Source: Notospermus geniculatus (Eukaryota; Nemertea; Pilidiophora; Heteronemertea; Lineidae). From it: 64,000 bases of DNA. The stretch spans positions 65,294-129,293 of the forward strand of contig NMRB01001186.1 of NCBI GenBank assembly GCA_002633025.1, read 5' to 3'. Positions 37,601 through 49,001 of this stretch are shown piece by piece. The position numbers and the translations under genes were made by a program. Each line of letters starts with the position of its first letter. Positions within the stretch are counted from its first letter, which is position 1. The notes below the pieces were generated by a model that was not told the DNA's origin, did not search any database, and saw nothing but the letters and a program-made list of their open reading frames with translations.

Positions 37601-37825
37601 CCGGGAAGTAGGTCTGCTGACCACAGATGACGCCAAATCAAAGATATCACCGTCTGCTGAATCGCCGACAGTGACAGATGTGTATTGAAACAAGTCTCTC
37701 AGATGAACACGAAATTCTTGGATATTTCAGTTCCTTGTGCTACCACATGTGGCAGCACTTGCAACGCCCGAACCAGGTCTATGTTCGTCAGTCGACCTGT
37801 CATGCCTGTGGACTGCCAACCTGGA
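31676..37825. other. gene-poor region, no recognised gene
   Basis: No ORF above about 110 codons and no family match. Contains the small MITE at 33435-33532 and several AAGGTCA-type words. Confidence 0.55.
33435..33532. mobile_element. 98-bp MITE, copy A
   Basis: Begins GTAGTCTCGGTCAACCAG and ends CTGCGCGAGACT, with complementary ends. A relative with the same ends and a similar interior is at 45316-45412. Confidence 0.5.
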
Positions 37826-37931
37826 CCGACCGCACAGAAAGTCCGATAGTGCTTTCGTGCCTATCGGCGGTTTGGTAATAACTGACTGCCGATAGGCTCC
37901 GGTAGCACTATCGGACTTTCTGTGCGGTCGG
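37826..37931. repeat. near-perfect 43-bp stem hairpin
   Basis: Left arm starts CCGACCGCACAGAAAGTCCG and the right arm is its complement. There are 28 perfect pairs, a bulge of about 5 bases, then 10 more pairs, and a loop of about 20 bases. It could be a very young MITE or a hairpin RNA. Confidence 0.8.
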
Positions 37932-38087
37932 CCCTGGACTTGAAAGAGGTTTCATGGTTTCATGAACGACTCGGCGACGCGACAGATTCCGATCCATTCC
38001 CCTGGCGGGACCTCTGGGAAGTCGAATGGGCAAGCGAATGAACTTTGTCACACTATCCTGGCCTTCCCCGTCAGCGAGGGATAGGTG

Positions 38088-38126
38088 ATTTGCCGATTTC
38101 AGCAGAGGTAGCTGAAATCGGCAAAT
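38088..38126. repeat. perfect 16-bp hairpin with 7-base loop
   Basis: ATTTGCCGATTTCAGC, loop AGAGGTA, then GCTGAAATCGGCAAAT. The pairing is perfect. Confidence 0.85.
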
Positions 38127-38225
38127 ACGTCAAGTCCTACTTTTGCTTTTCAATTGAACACTGAATCGAAGGATTTACACTAAAATGTAGGCCTAATATC
38201 GTGTTGTTGGGATGTTGATTCCTAA

Positions 38226-38305
38226 GGCTGAGTTCCACATGACATATAGAGCTACTCTACACCGGATACGGATAGAGTGCTGTAGCTCTATATGTGAACA
38301 CAGCC
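38226..38305. repeat. inverted repeat around ATATAGAGCTA
   Basis: GGCTGAGTTCCACAT...ATATAGAGCTA is matched by TAGCTCTATATGTGAACACAGCC with a 4-base bulge; loop of about 29 bases. Confidence 0.7.
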
Positions 38306-39391
38306 TGAGAGTATGGGTGACTCAGTTGGTTACAGTGTTGCAGGGGAATCTAGAAAGGACGCATCGACATCGCCCAGCAGGGTTCTTAGATCTAAGTTTG
38401 ATCCTCCAAGATATAAGCCGACATGCACTTAAATGCACCTTCTAATTTGTATTTGTACTGTTTGCACATTCTTATACCAAATAATTAAACATTATATCAA
38501 AAATAGATATCTATTCTTGATGATATAACAATGTCAAACAAGGAATGAACGAAACGACACCAATCATTACTGGCAACTAGGCCTGACTTATTTCAGAGAG
38601 AATGGCGACATTTTTAAAGATGAGTGTTTTGTCTACCGTTTTGTATGATTTTGTACCCGTTTGACATTTTCATCGGTGGCCTCTCTGCCCTATGCACTTC
38701 ATTCGTGACTATTTTGAGTGTGGTACCTAATCTTGCACCCTCTGATCCCTGTGACATCAAAAGAGCGGTATATCTTCAACTGATACTGTCAAGTGTTTGT
38801 TGTGTAAACTTCTTAATCTCAAAAACTAGGCCTATCATTCGTATTATTTGGTTGGTATCGTCGACCTACCCGCGTGGCGATGTCCTAGTTTCCATTGAGG
38901 CGCCATTGTCCCTGGTGACACCACCTTTGTGCGATCTTCCATTTAGCACAGATCATGTCATCTGCCAAGTCACTTGTTCATTTGATGGTCGATCTCACAC
39001 CGCAAATATAAACATGACAGACAGACGACGCTGATAAATGAATTGTTGCCTGTTCAATCAATATATTGAATTACACTACCCCATCCAGTGATGACATTGT
39101 TCACTCAAAGACACGCGTTATCCCTCCTCTGATTGTTCCCAAATGATAAGTGGGCCTCGCACCTATAGTAAGACCCGGGGGTCGTTCGGTGCAGTCTCTG
39201 TACTTTAATGACCCGTCAAGACTGTGCCATTTGTGTAGACTTCGATCTCTTCGATGAGCAGATAAACTAGCGCTGTCATTCACTCATGAATGTGCGTATG
39301 TCTCCTGCACGCTGATTGGTTGGCTGAAAGCCCGCTCTCTTTGCGTGAATTAAAACACGGTGTCACTTGGGTGCTCCTCCGATAACATATG

Positions 39392-39399
39392 TATATAAA
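39392..39399 (+). promoter_or_regulatory. candidate TATA box
   Basis: TATATAAA, about 88 bases before an ATG in good context that opens the possible first exon at 39480-39574. A start site would be expected near 39420-39430. Confidence 0.4.
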
Positions 39400-39479
39400 G
39401 GATAACAACTTGTCCACAAGTATTTGTGGTTTGTAACCGCGGTCAGAACGGAACAACTTGCCAATTTTGACATATCACC

Positions 39480-39574
39480 ATGATGAACGATCGTTGGGAC
39501 ATGCCTGCCCCGGAGAATCTCCGAGTGGAGTTGTACGAACAGCAACTGAAGCCGATCGCTGATGCTGAATCCAG
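39480..39574 (+). CDS. candidate first coding exon of an unidentified gene
   Basis: ATGATG in context CACCATGATGA opens 31 codons (MMNDRWDMPAPENLRVEL...) ending at a donor AG|GTAGGC in phase 2. Composition looks protein-like (charged, no low complexity), and a TATA box lies upstream. I do not recognise the peptide and found no convincing second exon. The last 30 bases of the exon are repeated after the N at 40552 as part of a tandem duplication. Confidence 0.35.
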
Positions 39575-41556
39575 GTAGGCACTTTCCCCGCCTTTTGTGT
39601 TTCTCATTTTGCACCTCGTGTTGGAGAGGAGTTCAGTTATTGACGATGGTGTTTCACATTTTTTTTACAAAAGCCCATTCAACAACATTCGGGAGGGGTC
39701 TCTTATGCCAAAGCATTTTGCCGTTTGCACTTTCTCTTTTATTTGTACTTCTTTGCTTCTTGTGTACGGTTACGGTCAATTTGGTAACAAAATGTGTACG
39801 AAATCCCATTTTGTGTTGGAGGCAGCGACTTTAAATTGATGCTCACTCACACATGCTGAGACGCTGGTCGAACATGGGTGACAGTCGTTTTGTCTTCATA
39901 GCGGACTAGGCCTAGGGGTCCTCTTGTCCACAAACTGATTGCATTCCTCTGTGCGGTACCCTCACCCATAGGGTCTATGCATCGTCTACCTTTTTGTCAA
40001 CTGTGGCCCCATCTTGCTCAGTCACCAGGGTTCACGTACAGCAATAAAAAACGCACTTCACGTTCCTCCATATCGCACCCCTTTGAAGAAAGCGTCTCTT
40101 CCCCTCCAGTATGCATGGAAACAGTTCTTAACCCGATATAAACCAATTAATGGATCTGTATACAAATCTATCAGGTTTCACTTGACTCCAAGTACTATTG
40201 ATTACGGTAAAATCACCGGTATTGATATCAGATTGTGGGTTGACTTCCCGTCTGGGGCCAGGCGAGTACAATTATTGATCGTTTTCATAACGGTCCTGGA
40301 ATTGCCTGAGGCACAATCAAGGTCACACATCGCTTCCTTCACTGTCGTGAACCTATTGTACGCGATATTTACAGGTTGATCGCCAAAAGAAGAATGTTTA
40401 CATAATGTCAGATCTCATGAATAAAGTATTTTACGATCGTACTGTAGTGCAATTAGAGAATCAAGGTCGTGCCTCCTATAGCTAACGGGTTTCCCCTTTT
40501 TGCCATTTCCTTAACTAGCAGCCTGATCGTCCATGGCTAAAACTTAACTCTNAACTGAAGCCGATCGCTGATGCTGAATCCAGGTAGGCACTTTTCCCGC
40601 CTTTTGTGTTTCTCATTTTGCACCGCGTGTTGGAGAGGAGTTCAGTTATTGATGATGGTGTTGCACATTTTTTAAACAAAAGCCCATTCAACAACATTCG
40701 GGAGGGGTCTCTTATGCCTAAGGATTTTGCCGTTTGCACTTTCTCTTTCTGTACTTCTTTGCTTCTTGTGTACGGTTTTAGTCAATTTGGTAACAAAATA
40801 AGTACGAAGTCCCATTTTGTGTTGGAGGCAGCGACTTTAAATTGATGCTCACTCACACGCTGAGACGATGGTCGAACATGGGTGACAGTCGTTTTGTCTT
40901 CATAGCGGACTAGGCCTAGGGTTCCTCTTGTCCACAAACTGACTGCATTCCTCGGTGCGGCACCCTCACCCATAGGTCTACATCGTCCAATTTTCTGTCA
41001 ACTGTGGCCCCATCTTGCCCACCGGGGTTCACGTACCGGTACAGCAATAAAAAACGCACTTCACGTTCCTCCATATCGCACCCCTTTGATGAAAGCGTCT
41101 CTTCCCCTCCAGTATGCATGGAAACAGTTCTTAGCCCGATATAAACCAATTAATGGATCTGTATACAAATCTATCAGGTTTCACTTGACTCCAAGTACTA
41201 TTGATTACGGTAAAATCACCGGTATTGATATCAGATTGTGGGTTGACTTCCCGTCTGGGGCCAGGCGAGTACAACTATTGATCGTTTTCATAACGGTCCT
41301 GGAATTGCCTGAGGCACAATCAAGGTCACACATCGCTTCCTTCACTGTCGTGAACCTATTGTACGCGATATTTACAGGTTGATCGCCAAAAGAAGAATGT
41401 TTACATAATGTCAGATCTCATGAATAAAGTATTTTACGATCGTACTGTAGTGCAATTAGAGAATCAAGGTCGTGCCTCCTATAGCTAACGGGTTTCCCCT
41501 TTTTGCCATTTCCTTAACTAGCAGCCTGATCGTCCATGGCTAAAACTTAACTCTTC
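39544..41556. repeat. direct tandem duplication, period 1009 bp, with one N at the junction
   Basis: Bases 39544-40551 recur at 40553-41556. The first copy ends at ...AACTTAACTCT, then a single N, and the second copy starts immediately with AACTGAAGCC. The copies differ by a few percent. Open frames of 121 and 98 codons on the plus strand (40014-40379 and 41086-41382) are copies of each other and match nothing I know. Confidence 0.95.
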
Positions 41557-44500
41557 TTTTTTGAACACTCTCGTTGCGGACACCTTCGTTTGAGAGAACG
41601 TAAACTGCCACACCTGCGCTATGATTGGCTGTTTCCTCATTGCGTCGCACGACGTCAAAAAGTAACATGCCCCTATTGGGCGGTTGCTCGAACACAACGC
41701 TGCCATTGGCTCATTACGAGCGACGTGGGTTGTTACGCCGCCACGGAAGCCATGTTGATCATGTCGCCGCCTGGTTTATCTCTGCAACAGGTTGGTGAGA
41801 ACGGCAATAGATTCTACTCAGTTTGGGTGAGAATCTACTCGGTTTGGGTGAGAATTTATAACAAGTCTGTTTGACGGGACCACAATGTGATGATTTACGT
41901 CCGGAAACCCCTCAGCGGAAGTTTTTTGTTCCGTTGAAGGTACACACGTACGTTATACCTGGTAAGACAGGTGTAACAATGATATACAATAACAAACTTA
42001 TAATATTGTTTGTATTCGTTCCTGGATTTTAGGTAAACCACACTTCCTGTCTCCGATCTCTTCCAACCACTACGTTTTTCTTCAGAATGTGTTGTATTCT
42101 CTGAACGTTCTTTAGGAGGGCATGAATTGATGATATATGGGGGTGTTGATCTCTATAGCACTTCTGATACTTCCGTCTGTCATGTTGTTGTAGTATCGAC
42201 TGAAGGCTTGCTTTCAATGGGGAAAAAATCCATAACGAACTATACTAGGTCATGTGATCCGACTGCCCTGTTCGTGGTTGTACCAAAAGCAATGATCAAT
42301 ATCTGATGCCACAGTGGCGGAGCAGAATGGTCAACAAGGCCTCGGTTACTCCTGGCCAAGGCATGCGCTCTTGTGACATACGGAGCGATTCAGCGGGGGC
42401 GTTCCCCATTCGTGCGGGTTGCGTTTTCCTCCTTCTTGGTGTGGCTAGAGAGGTCAGCGTCAATGTAATTGGTGGTTAAGCTCAGAAATGTGCCCAGCCT
42501 TGTGCCAACACCTGCTTCGCTACAATCTGTAGCACCCGCCGGCGCCGTACGAAGCGCGCAGTGAAATTTCAAGACGCAAACGTTATCAGAAACGTATTTC
42601 AATTCTCTTTACTTGGAAACCCCACCCAAACTGTTTCTGTATCAGACGTTACATTCTTGTCGTCCTTAGATTTATCCTCCAACACTTGTTTGTTTACATC
42701 GGCATAAATCTGTTGCTATTGGCTTGAATATGGCCGCCATAAACAACCCGCCATCCGGGAAGCCATAGCGACCTTGACCGCTACTTTTGGCCCAGTAAAT
42801 TGCTACTTCCAAGAAGTGACCATTTTTCATGGACACTCGATGGAAAGTACATACTCTGAGCTGGCCATCGTAAATCAACGTTTTGGGCTAGTTACTTCAT
42901 TTTGATTTCGAAGAAGTTGTCTGCGTGTATCAACTGCCATGGCGTCGATAAAGAAAGTTAGTGTGTTCCAAAGTTTCCCTCAGCTAAGATACGGTTGGAT
43001 GTCGAATCCAGTCTTAGGAGACTTCCTCCCCCTTGGCGCCTTTGTCACTTTGACAGATCTATTCGTTGGTGACTGGAAGATGCGGCTAGAAGCTGGGATC
43101 TTCAGCCACGTGCGATCAAAAACTGACCCTGAATGATGTTCAATATAATTGCACGTAATTCGTCCTTTACTTCATCAAAGTGCATGATCCCTTCGTCGTT
43201 TGTTGATGCACTGGATGAACCCAAGATCAAAGGGCGAAGAAATCAAATAAAAGGCTTTAAAAAAAGGAGGCATATCATCCATTAGCAAAGTGAGTTTGAA
43301 GGGATTAGGTTTTTGTTACCCTGGGCCTTTGTTGTAGAAAAAAGGACGATCTAGCGATTATTATTTCATATTGGCCACATGATCAACCTTTTGGTAGTTG
43401 TCATGATCATAAACGATATCCCTTTTGTTGTCAAGGTGAATGGGATCGAATTTTATTGAATCGTGCCAACGTTATCGCAGCTTTTGATATCGTTCTTAAA
43501 AATCTTCCACGTGTATTGTGTAACAATCAAAGTGGTGGTAAAGGTTAGTCTAGTGTAAGACAAAAAGCAGTCAATGACGAAAAAGTTTTCTCTTTAACTT
43601 GATTTCTTATTTATTGCAACCCATTCATTGATAACGGGGTGTTCTAGTACGGACAAGATAACGGGCCGCGAACTTAACATATTTCTTTCACATTGGTATT
43701 CAGACTTTATCGAAATTAGCCATCTTTTCTCAAAGGTCAGTGTTGCAGGATCGCAAGGTTGGCCTTGGTCTTTTTCAATGAGGTCAAGATCGGACAAGTA
43801 ATGAATGATGACCGATTTTGTTGCTTTCAAAAAGAAGAAATGAGTATGAAGTCCTTTGGGTCAATGCTACTGCGAGGAGTCACAAATCTTGGAAGTTTTG
43901 GCACCCCCCCCCCCCGGGGCTTTTGATTACCTAACTTACACTGAAACAGTGACTAGTATTTCGCTAGCGGTTTGCATCCGTGACGGCTGTCACCGTCAAC
44001 TGTTGATTCAACCACCAAGGGACATCGCAAGCAGCGATATAAATAACTCCCGATTACCCAGAATTCATGACGCGTGTCTCGCTCTGGCGCCTACGCATGC
44101 CCAGTAACGCCAAGCAGTCCCGCGTTACCTCGATCCAATGGAAAATAAGATAAATGTCGTCTGCATCTGGATATAAATTACGAAATCAATTATCACTAAC
44201 TTTTCTCCCATCTGACATCCTGTTCGATAATTCTTAGTGACGAATATGACTCCTTTGAGTCATTGTCACCCAGAAATGGTTCGTGTAATTTACGTTTTAT
44301 AGGTTTTTTTATGTAATACTAACAATTCTATAGACTGGATCGGAGTGAATCACCGGTGAGAGATTGGAAAATTTGTCATTTTTATTGGAATCGGATATTC
44401 TCGCGAGAGAGCTCCAGAAACACGCGGTGTTTAGTTTTAGCGGCTCAGCATTCAACAGGGCGGATTCAACAGCGTTAGCGATAGAACATGTATAACGGCA

Positions 44501-44776
44501 ACGATAGCGCTATTTTAAAGGCAACGAACACATTCAACAAGTGTCCATACCCCAACTGTCACAAATAATATTGTGCTACTTATTTTTCCATTTAGAGAAA
44601 ATAAAAGATGGTTTGTTGGTTTATCACGCGAGACCTGTCAACTGCTTTGTTAACAGCGAAGTAAACTCGTGGTATCGTGTAGTAACACATTCCATCGGGC
44701 GCCGTCCGGTATTTTACAGGAGCGAAGTAACCCCAAAGTTCATCTACACGGTTGGTCCTTTCGCCTGATGGTTGAC

Positions 44777-44845
44777 AGTAATGTCAAGGTTATTGGTATT
44801 AAGGTCAAGGTCACTGGTATTAAGGTCAAGGTTAGTGGTATCACG
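44777..44845. repeat. short tandem repeat containing AAGGTCA-like words
   Basis: About three copies of a 24-base unit, TATTAAGGTCAAGGT(CA/TA)(C/G)TGG. The second copy contains TCAAGGTCA, the extended half-site bound by Ftz-F1/ERR-type nuclear receptors. Confidence 0.6.
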
Positions 44846-45315
44846 ATTGAGTGACCCTGGCTCTCTCTGGGTAAATCTTGGTATGGGCGGTTATGTCCGC
44901 AAAAAATCAGTGTACAGAAAATGCATTTGTAGGCCTACAGTGAGAGTCGTTAGGAACCTCCAATAGTGAATTGCCCATAGAGACCAACTGGCTCGAGCAA
45001 GCTCCCAGGTGGAGGAGCTCCTTCATGCCCGCCAAAGCCAATCTTTTTTTGCCCCACGATGACCGAAATCAAGATGTCAACTTGTACCTTTACGGCAGCG
45101 GTGTGAACGTCAGCAGTGCGTGACATGTCGTGGTTCGATTTATTACAATCCTCATAAATTTGCCGTATTATAACCAACTTAACACTATAACTGTCATTTG
45201 CTATCATTTGAATGGATAGGTTGTAAATGCTTATCGCGGATTATACAGATGATTTAGTTTGGAGCAATAAAAACGATTCGCCGAGGTCATGTTTTAAGAA
45301 CAAGTCCGGAGGTTG

Positions 45316-45412
45316 GTAGTCTCGGTCACCCAGGCGCTGTTTCGAATCTAGAGATTCACAAAGTTTATGTGTAGTAGTACAGCGGAACAAAAGGGCTGCT
45401 GCGCGAGACTAC
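45316..45412. mobile_element. 98-bp MITE, copy B
   Basis: Same ends as 33435-33532 (GTAGTCTCGGTCACCCAG on the left; CTGCGCGAGACTAC on the right) and partial interior similarity. Confidence 0.5.
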
Positions 45413-48400
45413 GAGATCGGTGACACCATTGCCAACTGCCTTGTTGGGTGTTGTAGAAGGACATAAATGCTGTCAGCAGTGATAAGATTCTTTATCACTT
45501 TATTACGTACAAATTTACCATCTTAAGAGTACATGTAACCACGACTGCAGGTGCAAAACTGGTCAACAAATTTACCACAATTTACGACTGTCCTCTTAGC
45601 TGGGAACTGTGAAGAGTTGACATTTAAATCACTTGTCTACAGAAGTGCCCTTGACCTTGACTGAATTTCGTAGAAATCACGAATCTGACGTCCATGCTGC
45701 CTAAAATCACGATTTTAACCATTTAGTTGATGCCAACGGGCATGAATTTGACGATAAGAAAAGTCAGAGATCAAGAATTGGACAGTGAACGTGCGCGATA
45801 CCACATTGACCGACGCGTAATCTTTGCCAGGTATCACGATTTCATCAACGCGACTTTGTATTAAATTCATCGATCCCAATGAGCTGTCATTCCATGTTCC
45901 CTCTCGGTCTTTCAAGGTCAACCTCTGACCTCGGAAATACCACAGAGGTTCTCCTTGATCGATTGAAGACGATCGTATTGACACAGATTCCAACGGTGCA
46001 TTTCACTTATGTGGTTTTGAAAAAGTGCCCTACACTTGATGAAGTGCAACGATGTCGTACCGCCTCGGCGATACAACGACGAAATCCTTCATTATACTTG
46101 AATGTACTACATTACATGCATGATGGTACAAATGCCCCAAGAAAAGGGAAACAAACTGATCAACGATTCTGCAGGCATCGGGCATCTCTTCCGCACACAC
46201 AGAAGCTCCGACATCCCTTCTCACTGAATCTCTCTTGGCATAGATACTGTTTTGCGACCTCGAGAACGGGAAAATTCCTTGTGTCCAAAAATATTTTTCT
46301 GGGGGAACCCAGCGTGATGCAAGGCAAACGAACACACCAAAACGTGGCCGCTGTTTTGTGAGATAATACGGAGAACATTTGTATCGGCAACATAAATGAC
46401 GGTGAAGGCATTTTAGGAATGAATGTTGATGTTGGCGATTGGCTCCCCTTGGATGCAGCCCAAGAAACATCTGCGCGTTCCCCGAGTGTCAACATCGGAA
46501 GAAAGGGAGGCAGAAGACGAACGACCTGAAACTGAGGATACGCTGGGAGTCGAATCACCGCAGACTTTAATGATCATCCGGAGGTGACCAGTGGTTCTTC
46601 TGCGCGGTGACGAAGGGACCGAACCACTAATTACCTCCAGAATGTTATTGGTAGGCCTTTGTGTTTCATCGGACTGAATTCTTGCACTCGGTGATGCTGT
46701 ACCTGGTTCCTATTAGGCTTCGTTTGATTCGTAAAGCTTGTTATTGGATTCGTTTGATGGTCGAGTTCCTACCAGTACATTCGCCTCCGCCGTCGTATTG
46801 TTAACGAAATACCAAACAAAAAATCTGTTTTTGGAACCTGTACCATCCGAGAAAAATGCGGAGTATTTTGAAAATGCTCATTTTAGAAGTTCAGCCGATC
46901 AGTTATGTGTACCAATTGACTTAAGGGGTTGCACCCGCTTCACTCGTAGCTAACCCCATGTTTACAGTTATCACCGCAGCTAGACTGGTGTTTACAGGAC
47001 GCGCTCCGCAGCCAACCAATTTAGCACCACGGAAATCTTCTCTGGAGTTATGCTAATAGGCCTATTTTTTTCCACTATTCCGAGATTATTCGCGTAATTG
47101 GTTCTCTTCGGCTGAAGAGGCATCCTTCATTACCAGGTGTAGAGGAGTGCGGTTGAAATATTTATGAAAATCTTCTAAGTGCGTTTACTGCCGGGAAATC
47201 CGAGGCGAGGAATGCCATTGAGGTCTACTTCATTCTTAATTGATTTTGGATTTACTGATCACGCCTGGTAGGCTATCTAACGGTCGATTATTTCACGATA
47301 TCAACTTTGGACCGCTTAAAAGAACTTTAAAGATTACCGCAAGAAGCCTTGTTTGAAGGCAACTAGGGCACTTTCCTTTGGTAAGGACCTTCCGAATACA
47401 TGTACGTGTCACATATGATGAACATGTTTCTGGGAGACGCTGTAGCCTGCGGAAAACGCCAAACCTCGGAAGCTGTCACGATTGTATCCTGTAATCGCGA
47501 AGCTTTTCCTTCGATGAAACAATTACAAGTGAGATACAACAAGATAATGGAGAATCTGTGCTCCAGTATCAAGGTTTATTGATTTCCACTTCACTACAAG
47601 CAGACGATATGTCAGTTCCGCTTGACGGCGAGAGATGTTGTCATCCTCGCGTCGTCTGACTCACGTGGAAACCAAACATTTGGCGGTGATTCAAACGTCG
47701 ATCGAGAAACGGTCACGGCGTTGCGGCAGTTTCACCCTTCACGCCCCGAGAGCCGTAAAAGGTGCTGCTCCACGTGAGAGTGTCCTCAGGTGAGTTGGCT
47801 TCCGGTTGGCAACTCAGTCATAGAAATCGGTTGGCAGTCGTTTGTGTCATGAGTCCATTGGACCATTCTTCGTCAAAAGGGATGAGAAAGGGCCAGCGTC
47901 GCATCTCATGACCACAAAGTGATTTGTACTTATAGTCCCTTTAATGTTTTGAACCACGCCACGGCTGTTTTTGTCACATGACACTGACCAAACAAATCTG
48001 CTCATCGGGACGAAAATAAAATTTGAATCGGCGATGGAATCGACGTGATCACGACGGGATGCCACTTCCCCGCGTCGGTATCCGTTTCTTTGCGCCCTTC
48101 AGACGGCATCCCAAACATCTGAAACAGGCCAATGATAATATGAGAATAGGCACCCTGGGGTGCGGTGGTATGCTGGTCCCCGCGTGAACGCTACCAGATT
48201 TAGAACGCAGTTGACGCAGTGCTCATTTGTGGAATTCCACGGCAGCCGCGGAATTGCCGCTTTGGAAGGAGAAAGAACAACATCGCTCGTAATGTCCTCC
48301 CACTTGTGGTTATTTTTGCGGCTTATATTAGCACGAGCCTCTAATTGGATTTTTACGGTTTTAGCAGTTTTTCTGCTGAGGAGGCAACCTGCGTGCGTTC

Positions 48401-48838
48401 CGGAATATTGAGGGGCTGTGTCACAACTGGTATCCTCTCATCCCAGGTAGGCCTACTTCGTGCAGCGAACGCTCGGTGCTACAGGGTAGATGGTACGCTT
48501 ACGGTGTCGTGGCAACGCACAAAATAATTGAACATAGCGGTAGCGGCCATGCAGCAGTGTTTCAGTTTCCCAAAGCACGTGCTGCACTTCATCATCCCGT
48601 TGTAAGTTTCTAAATAAAGCCGCCCCATCTTCCCCTCAACGCCACTCACTTCACTGAGAGGCTCTTGACGTGGCCCCCAACCCACCTGTCGCCTCCTCGC
48701 CTCACGGCACCGCCAAGTATGAACATCATTCCGACATGGAGCCCGTACGTCCTTGGCGCGCGCCTCTTCCAACTTTCAGCCATCCCCGTCACCTGCCGAG
48801 GAACTCCTCCACCGCCGCAGTCGGTAGGTTGCCGATCT

Positions 48839-48844
48839 TATAAA
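48839..48844 (+). promoter_or_regulatory. candidate TATA box of the P450 gene
   Basis: TATAAA about 163 bases before the P450 start codon; a start site near 48870 would give a 5' UTR of about 130 bases. An acceptor-like TCTATTCAG just before the ATG means a 5' UTR intron is also possible. Confidence 0.4.
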
Positions 48845-49001
48845 GCCTGACACATGGCAGCTCCACTGTCAGATTGTTCTGCACCCGATGAGGGATCGCT
48901 ACTCGTCTCCTCACACTATCTATGGATCGTGACTTTTCATTTCATGAGGATTTCTGATTGTATTTTGATCGAGAATTACCCTTTGTCTATTCAGGTCCAC
49001 C

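Larger units (their letters stand above)
41557..48830. other. gene-poor region upstream of the P450
   Basis: No recognised gene. Overlapping opposite-strand ORFs near 45.9-46.5 kb are unsupported. Includes a MITE (45316-45412), a short tandem repeat (44777-44845), a poly-C run near 43905 and nuclear-receptor half-site words. Distal regulation of the P450 could sit here. Confidence 0.55.

Noticed and set aside
38624-39034. 136-codon ORF with hydrophobic stretches
   Set aside because: Could resemble a membrane protein, but there are no promoter, splice or family cues; length is within chance for AT-rich DNA.
40014-41382. Two similar ORFs (121 and 98 codons)
   Set aside because: They are the same sequence in two tandem copies, so their likeness shows duplication, not selection; no recognisable protein.
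45879-46558. Overlapping ORFs of 160, 146 and 132 codons on both strands
   Set aside because: Mutually overlapping, no splice context, low-information translations.
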